Below are positions 18,057 through 22,136 of a DNA stretch of 22,136 nt, in pieces. The translations under genes were made by a program, and so were the position numbers. The stretch lies in the NCBI GenBank assembly GCA_028565635.1, contig JAOXYB010091941.1:1-22136 (forward strand), written 5' to 3'. The first letter of the stretch is position 1, and each line of letters starts with the position of its first letter. The stretch is from Phoronis ovalis (taxonomy: Eukaryota > Phoronida > Phoronidae). The notes beneath the pieces are model-generated. The model was not told where the DNA came from. It was given only the letters and a program-made list of their open reading frames with translations, and searched no databases.

Positions 18057-18572
18057 ATGTCGGCAATGTTCTGCCTTAGTTTAAAAATGTAGAGAAATGT
18101 TCTTCCCTTGGAAAACTGTATAACAAGTGCTCTGCCCGGTTTGGTAAACTATGGCAAAGTGCTCTGCCTTTGGCACATTGTAGCAAAGTGCTTTGCACTT
18201 GGCAAGCCGTAGCAAAAGTGTTCTGCCCTGCTTGGCAAACTATAGCAAAGCGCTCTGCCCTTGGCAAATTGTAGCAAAGTGCTCGGCCCTTGGCAAATGT
18301 AGCAAACTGCTCTGGCCTGCTTGGCAAACTATTGCAAAGTGCTCTGCTCTTGGTAATAATTACATTACGATATGACATTTTGAAACAAAATGCTCTGCTC
18401 TTGGCAAATATTATCAAAATGCTGTGATTTGACAAATTTATATTTGTCCTTGTAAAAATTATACAAAATGCTCTATCCTTCGAAAAACTAGTAAAGTGCT
18501 TCAACTTTGGAAAATGATGTTTCCTTGACATAGTATATAGCAAAATGCTCTGTACTTGACAATAAAGTGTCT
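18057..18572. repeat. Tandem array, about 29-bp unit with 91-bp higher-order period
   Basis: About 14-15 units around tgtagcaaagtgctctgccc ttggcaaa. The centre (about 18116-18350) is regular. Every third unit carries an extra 3-4 bp before ttggcaaac (units of 33, 29, 29, 33, 29, 28, 32 bp), giving a higher-order repeat of about 91 bp. Units toward 18.4-18.57 kb are diverged and partly interrupted. The core gcaaagtgctctgc is an imperfect palindrome. The minus strand happens to be open for 177 codons across the array. Because the unit length is not a multiple of three, this reads as a by-product of few stops and not as a gene. Confidence 0.9.
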
Positions 18573-18705
18573 TTACAAAGTTTACAAGAAACTGTTTAAA
18601 CTTCAGCAAAAACGTGCTGTAAAAAATGAAATCAACATAGCATTGTTACAAGAAGAAAGATAATTACACTTATTGTAAAACTGAAATAAACACAAAAAGT
18701 AAATA

Positions 18706-20650
18706 TTAACAATCCAGTTTTAAAACCAAAACATTAGATGGACAAATTTCCTTCTGAATAACAGATTTATTCTGTGCACCTGGCAAGAAAAATCTACTTG
18801 GAGTAACATATTCAACAGTCTCCTTTACAAATTTTTGAAAAAATCTATCTTTCGTACACAACAAAGGGCAAAGAATTGATGATTGCCACCTTGGCACCAC
18901 CAATGTACCTTTTGCTTTACAGTTTTGTAAATGCAAAATAGTTTGAGGAATTAAGTAAACTGGTGGAACTAACCAATTATTGAAATTACCACCCCAGTCA
19001 AAAGAAAATGAGTCAACACCAGAAGAACCTGGACACCAATATTTAAAATTGAAAACTTTAACCTTATGACGATGATATTATGATCAGCGAATCATCGTAA
19101 TCAAAAGGACCTCACATTTTATTGAAGTAATGAAAAATGAGTGGATTCATTTGCCAATCATCGTAATCAACGATTTTACTTAAAAAGTCTACCTTCTCAT
19201 TTAGACTGCGAAGAATCCAAACTGGAAAAATAGAAATTTGGTTGGATAAACAAAATTCGGAAATACTAATTGAAATTTGTTGCAAATGTACCTTCATACT
19301 TCCCCTTTCTAAAATACGACAAACGTTTTGATTGTCAGTATTCCATTTTATAGTATGATTGGACAAAAACGATTTATAGAAAGCAACATATTATACACTG
19401 CTTGCAACTCCATCCAAGTGGAACTCATAAGCCTCTCCTTTTGAGACCACTGATCCTGACAAGCTTGCCCATCAACATCAATAATATATCCACCACAACC
19501 TGATGAACTGTCATCAGTGTAAACAACACGAATGTGTTTGGTATCGGTTAAAATTTGAAAACCGTTTAAATTTAATAAATTTTTTGGCCAGAATTGAATT
19601 TCAGATAAAGATTAAGGAGAAAGAATTAATCTTCCGTCCCAACTGGATCTTGACAAACTATTAACTGACAATGACTTTGTCATAAGCTGTGTGACATTGC
19701 CCACTGCTTGAAAAGAAGTTAACTTTCCGACTAATTAAGAAGCCTATTTTCTCTCTGAAATGTGATATCTTGAATTTGTAAATTTTCCTAACTAAAACTG
19801 AACCTCTTCTAATTTTTCAGAAACCATAAAATACTTGAATTGAACCAAATCAATAAAAAATACTAACTATCGCAAAATTTGAGTTGGACAGGCCAAAGAC
19901 ATTTTTGAAGATTTAGAACAAATCCAGATTTAATCAAATCATCCTTAACTTGCATACTCTGGTCCGATTACTTTTCTTTGGAAACATCGGTACCTATACT
20001 ATCGTCTAGATAAATCAAACATTTTATTGATTGTAACCTCCAATGTTTTAGTAAAGGCTTTAACAGTATTGTAAATATGTGACAAGCTGACGACAAACTA
20101 AATGGTAAAACTGAAAACGAAAAAAGTCAATTTCCCTATTAAAATCCATGACAACCCCAAAAACTGTTGATGCGGTTCGTAAATATCAAGATGGTGATAA
20201 CCCGATTCGAGATCAAAATTAAACATAACCATTCCTTGAGATATAATCTTTAAGCGATTTTAAATCTTCAAATTTGACTTTTAATTTATAAATATGCAAG
20301 TTCACATGTCTTAAGTCCAATATAAGTATTTTCTTTCCATTTCGGTTAAATGATACAGGAGTAATCTGTTCCATAATTAAACCTGCATTCAGTAAGTCTA
20401 GAACAGCTTTTTGAACACAATTAGTATTCACAATAGCGGATTTATTGTTTGTTAAAAATGCAGAACGTGGAGTTGAAAAAAAAGGAATTTTGTTACCATT
20501 TTGAATAGTATCCAAAATAAAGTCACTCGCCTCAATAATTTTCCAAAAGGAAATGCTTTTCTTCAGTCTTCCTTTGACAAACACTTCGTCTTTAGAACCT
20601 TGTTCATATTCCCAATAAGAGTCTTCAATAAACCAATGTTCACTATAACA
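18706..20650 (-). pseudogene. Reverse transcriptase-RNase H of the retroelement, broken
   Basis: Starts near 20645 with EHWFIEDSYWEYEQGSK, then FVKGRLKKSISFWKIIEASD, PFFSTPRSAFLTNN and the palm entry ILDLRHVN. After a frame break at about 20218 come FDLESGYHHLDIYEPHQQFL (motif A type), VLPFSLSSACHIFT, and YLDD with its catalytic Asp pair (20001-20012). The RNase H follows: YTDDSSSGCGGYI (first Asp 19513-19515), STWMELQAV (Glu 19408-19410), NTDNQN (Asp 19334-19336) and LRSLNEKVDFLSKIVDYDDW. The C-terminal part has NNWLVPPVYLIPQTILHLQ and KGTLVVPRW, ending at 18706. These enzymes copy element RNA to DNA and remove the RNA. Catalytic residues survive, but several stops and frameshifts break the protein. 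Confidence 0.9.
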
Positions 20651-20689
20651 TAACTTGAGTCAATATATGAAAATTGTTCGAAAGCGTTT

Positions 20690-21391
20690 AAGGGGCGTTT
20701 AAGTCACCTTGATGTTCTAAATCATTTGTTATAAGAGGATTGTGATTTCCCGTTTGCATCGTTGGGTGAAAACCCAGATATTCTTTGCGCACTTGGGCAG
20801 TTTGATCTCCAATGGCCTTGTGATCGACAAGCATAACAGATATCTGTTTGCCTATGGGTCCCGGCTTCCGACGTAACCGAAGGTTGAGTAATTTGAATAT
20901 GATTGTCTTGCTGATTGCATGTTGGTCGGTTGAACAGGACATGTCACGAAAAAGTTGATTTCGAAAATTACGATAATTGGAAGCATAACTTTTTCTTTAT
21001 TGATTTTTCGTCTTCGCTATTTGAAGCTAAATCATCACTTTCGAACTCTTTGGCAACTGCCCAACCGGCCTCACTTTTATCTGCCAATTTAATTAATTTG
21101 TTTCTCTTAGAAATTAAACTTTTACCTTCTTTTAGCTTTTCTAATGCTCTTTCAACATTAGGCTGTTCACCCAAATCTCGACCAACTGTTAGCACGGCTA
21201 TACTTTCGTCAATGGTACTTTCAGATTGTGTTCCAACTGGTCTTGATTTCCTTTACTGAACAACTTTGCAGTTTCGGATGCATTACACAGTTTTTTTTAT
21301 TAGCGGAATCTTGCTTCTGATCAAAGCCTCTTTTTAATGTTTCAAATTTCTTATCAAAATAGTTAACTAAATCGTTTTTTAACGGATCCAT
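20690..21391 (-). pseudogene. Gag-like ORF1 with CCHC zinc knuckle, broken
   Basis: An ATG at 21391-21389 starts MDPLKNDLVNYFDKKFETLK and runs to a TGA at 21223-21221. A second frame continues with AVLTVGRDLGEQPNVERALE, KSEAGWAVAKEFESDDLA and SEDEKSIKKK (21195-20968). A third holds a perfect C-x2-C-x4-H-x4-C knuckle, CYACRSQGHWRSNC (20838-20797), then SAQRISGFSPN. The knuckle binds nucleic acid in retroelement nucleocapsids. The position, directly before the reverse transcriptase on the same strand, supports a gag role. Two or more frameshifts make it inactive. Confidence 0.8.
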
Positions 21392-21395
21392 TGCA

Positions 21396-22056
21396 AATGG
21401 TGTCTGAGAGCTGAACTAAAAACGTAACACACCAGCAAGCTATTTATGGCATAACTTTCACACCTTCCTAAATTGCCCAATTATCACAATCATACCTGAA
21501 TACATTTCGAAATTAAATACATGTATAATGGGAATTTGCAAACAAGGACTTATCTAAAACAAGATGGTTAAAAATTCTGAAAGTTAAAATCATGCTAGGT
21601 ACTATATCACTCCTGCTGATAAAAAATGTTTCAACCTTTTTTTCTATTAAAACGTTAAAATTAAAGCATGAATTTCAGGGTGACACAGGAGAGTGACATG
21701 TATCACAGTTCGTATCGTGATAAGCAGCTTACGATGAACAAGTTTACGATGTTATGAAATGTGTATAACATTAAAAATAAATCGTAATAAATAAACTAAA
21801 GCTAAGTTATTGCATCAATTAACGAGATGCAAAACATTTTACAAATCGTTTCCTAAAAGTGACAGATGATATAAGGGGATTAAATGAAAGTTTTTCCCGA
21901 GGTTTTATTTCTTCTTTGGCAACAGAATTCAGAAAATTAGCTTGAAAAGGTGAGTGGTGTTCGCGCGGAAAGACGAAACTCTTGTTTTCAAAGAGGAAAT
22001 GGGTCGCCACAGTTTAGGTGAGTAATTGCCAGTCTGAATAAATCCATTAGTGTGAT
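21396..22056. other. DNA upstream of the gag remains, no gene recognised
   Basis: AT-rich DNA with one unremarkable 63-codon open frame. The 5' end of the retroelement should lie here, but no terminal repeat matching any segment near the recombinase end could be found by eye. Confidence 0.45.
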
Positions 22057-22136
22057 CCCGGGGGGCGGTCAATATGAAAGTGGGTACGCATGTTCCAACA
22101 AAATTTCGCGTGAAAGGGTATGTTTTTCGAACCGCC
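22057..22136. mobile_element. Second copy of the foldback element, cut by window edge
   Basis: cccggggggcggtcaatatg, aaagtgggtacgcatgttcc and aacaaaatttcgcgtgaaag match the reverse complement of the right half of the intron-5 element (about 10980-11060) with few differences. The element continues beyond the window. Its orientation is opposite to the intron-5 copy. Confidence 0.88.

Larger units (their letters stand above)
16985..21395 (-). mobile_element. Decayed DIRS/Ngaro-like tyrosine-recombinase retroelement
   Basis: Reading on the minus strand, gag-like protein with CCHC knuckle, reverse transcriptase, RNase H and tyrosine recombinase follow in the order known for DIRS-group retroelements. 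These insert by a recombinase instead of a DDE integrase. Each reading frame is broken by stops or frameshifts, so this copy is dead. I could not find the terminal or split direct repeats that would separate DIRS from Ngaro, so both limits are those of the coding remains. No methyltransferase domain is seen. The gap between RNase H and recombinase holds a repeat array. Confidence 0.85.

Noticed and set aside
18076-18609. A 177-codon open frame on the minus strand, the longest single open frame in the window
   Set aside because: It is the translation of the 29-bp tandem array. The unit length is not a multiple of three, and no peptide period or family is seen, so the open frame reflects few stop codons in the repeat.
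20915-21259. A 114-codon plus-strand open frame
   Set aside because: It is antisense to the gag-like remains, whose minus-strand reading shows recognisable conserved blocks and a zinc knuckle.

Overview
This window is AT-rich animal nuclear DNA, not bacterial. It holds one intron-containing gene with clean GT-AG splice sites, long non-coding stretches and several layers of transposon debris. GC-rich transposon ends of the 'ccccgggggg' type and a DIRS-like tyrosine-recombinase retroelement are, from general knowledge, common in marine invertebrates. The phylum cannot be fixed from sequence alone.

Layout. 1-3985: AT-rich upstream DNA with no recognisable gene, ending in a 5' leader with an in-frame stop. 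3986-13072 (+): a complete eight-exon gene for a pentameric (Cys-loop) ligand-gated chloride channel subunit of the GABA-A receptor family, closest by eye to the insect RDL type. The exons join in frame to 479 codons and a stop. Three consecutive exons are 68, 221 and 83 bp, the sizes typical of vertebrate GABA-A subunit genes. Introns carry a 73-bp tandem duplication (intron 1), a small inverted-repeat transposon with a minisatellite core placed 46 bp before exon 4 (intron 3), and a dispersed repeat plus a foldback element (intron 5, about 3.75 kb). A canonical AATAAA lies about 200 bp past the stop.

13.1-16.7 kb: repeat-rich intergenic DNA. It has a relic of the foldback element's end, a 377-bp unit duplicated in tandem, a second copy of the intron-5 dispersed repeat, a GC-rich repeat and a hAT-like transposon end. 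16.99-21.39 kb (-): a decayed DIRS/Ngaro-like retroelement. Reading on the minus strand it has a gag-like protein with a CCHC zinc knuckle, a reverse transcriptase with YLDD, an RNase H and a tyrosine recombinase, all broken by stops and frameshifts. Between the RNase H and recombinase genes sits an array of about 29-bp units with a 91-bp higher-order pattern. The last 80 bases are one end of a second copy of the intron-5 foldback element, in opposite orientation.

The receptor gene and the retroelement are on opposite strands and have no evident functional link. I see no convincing new multi-gene system. The most unusual structures are the higher-order repeat array inside the retroelement and the minisatellite-cored element beside exon 4.
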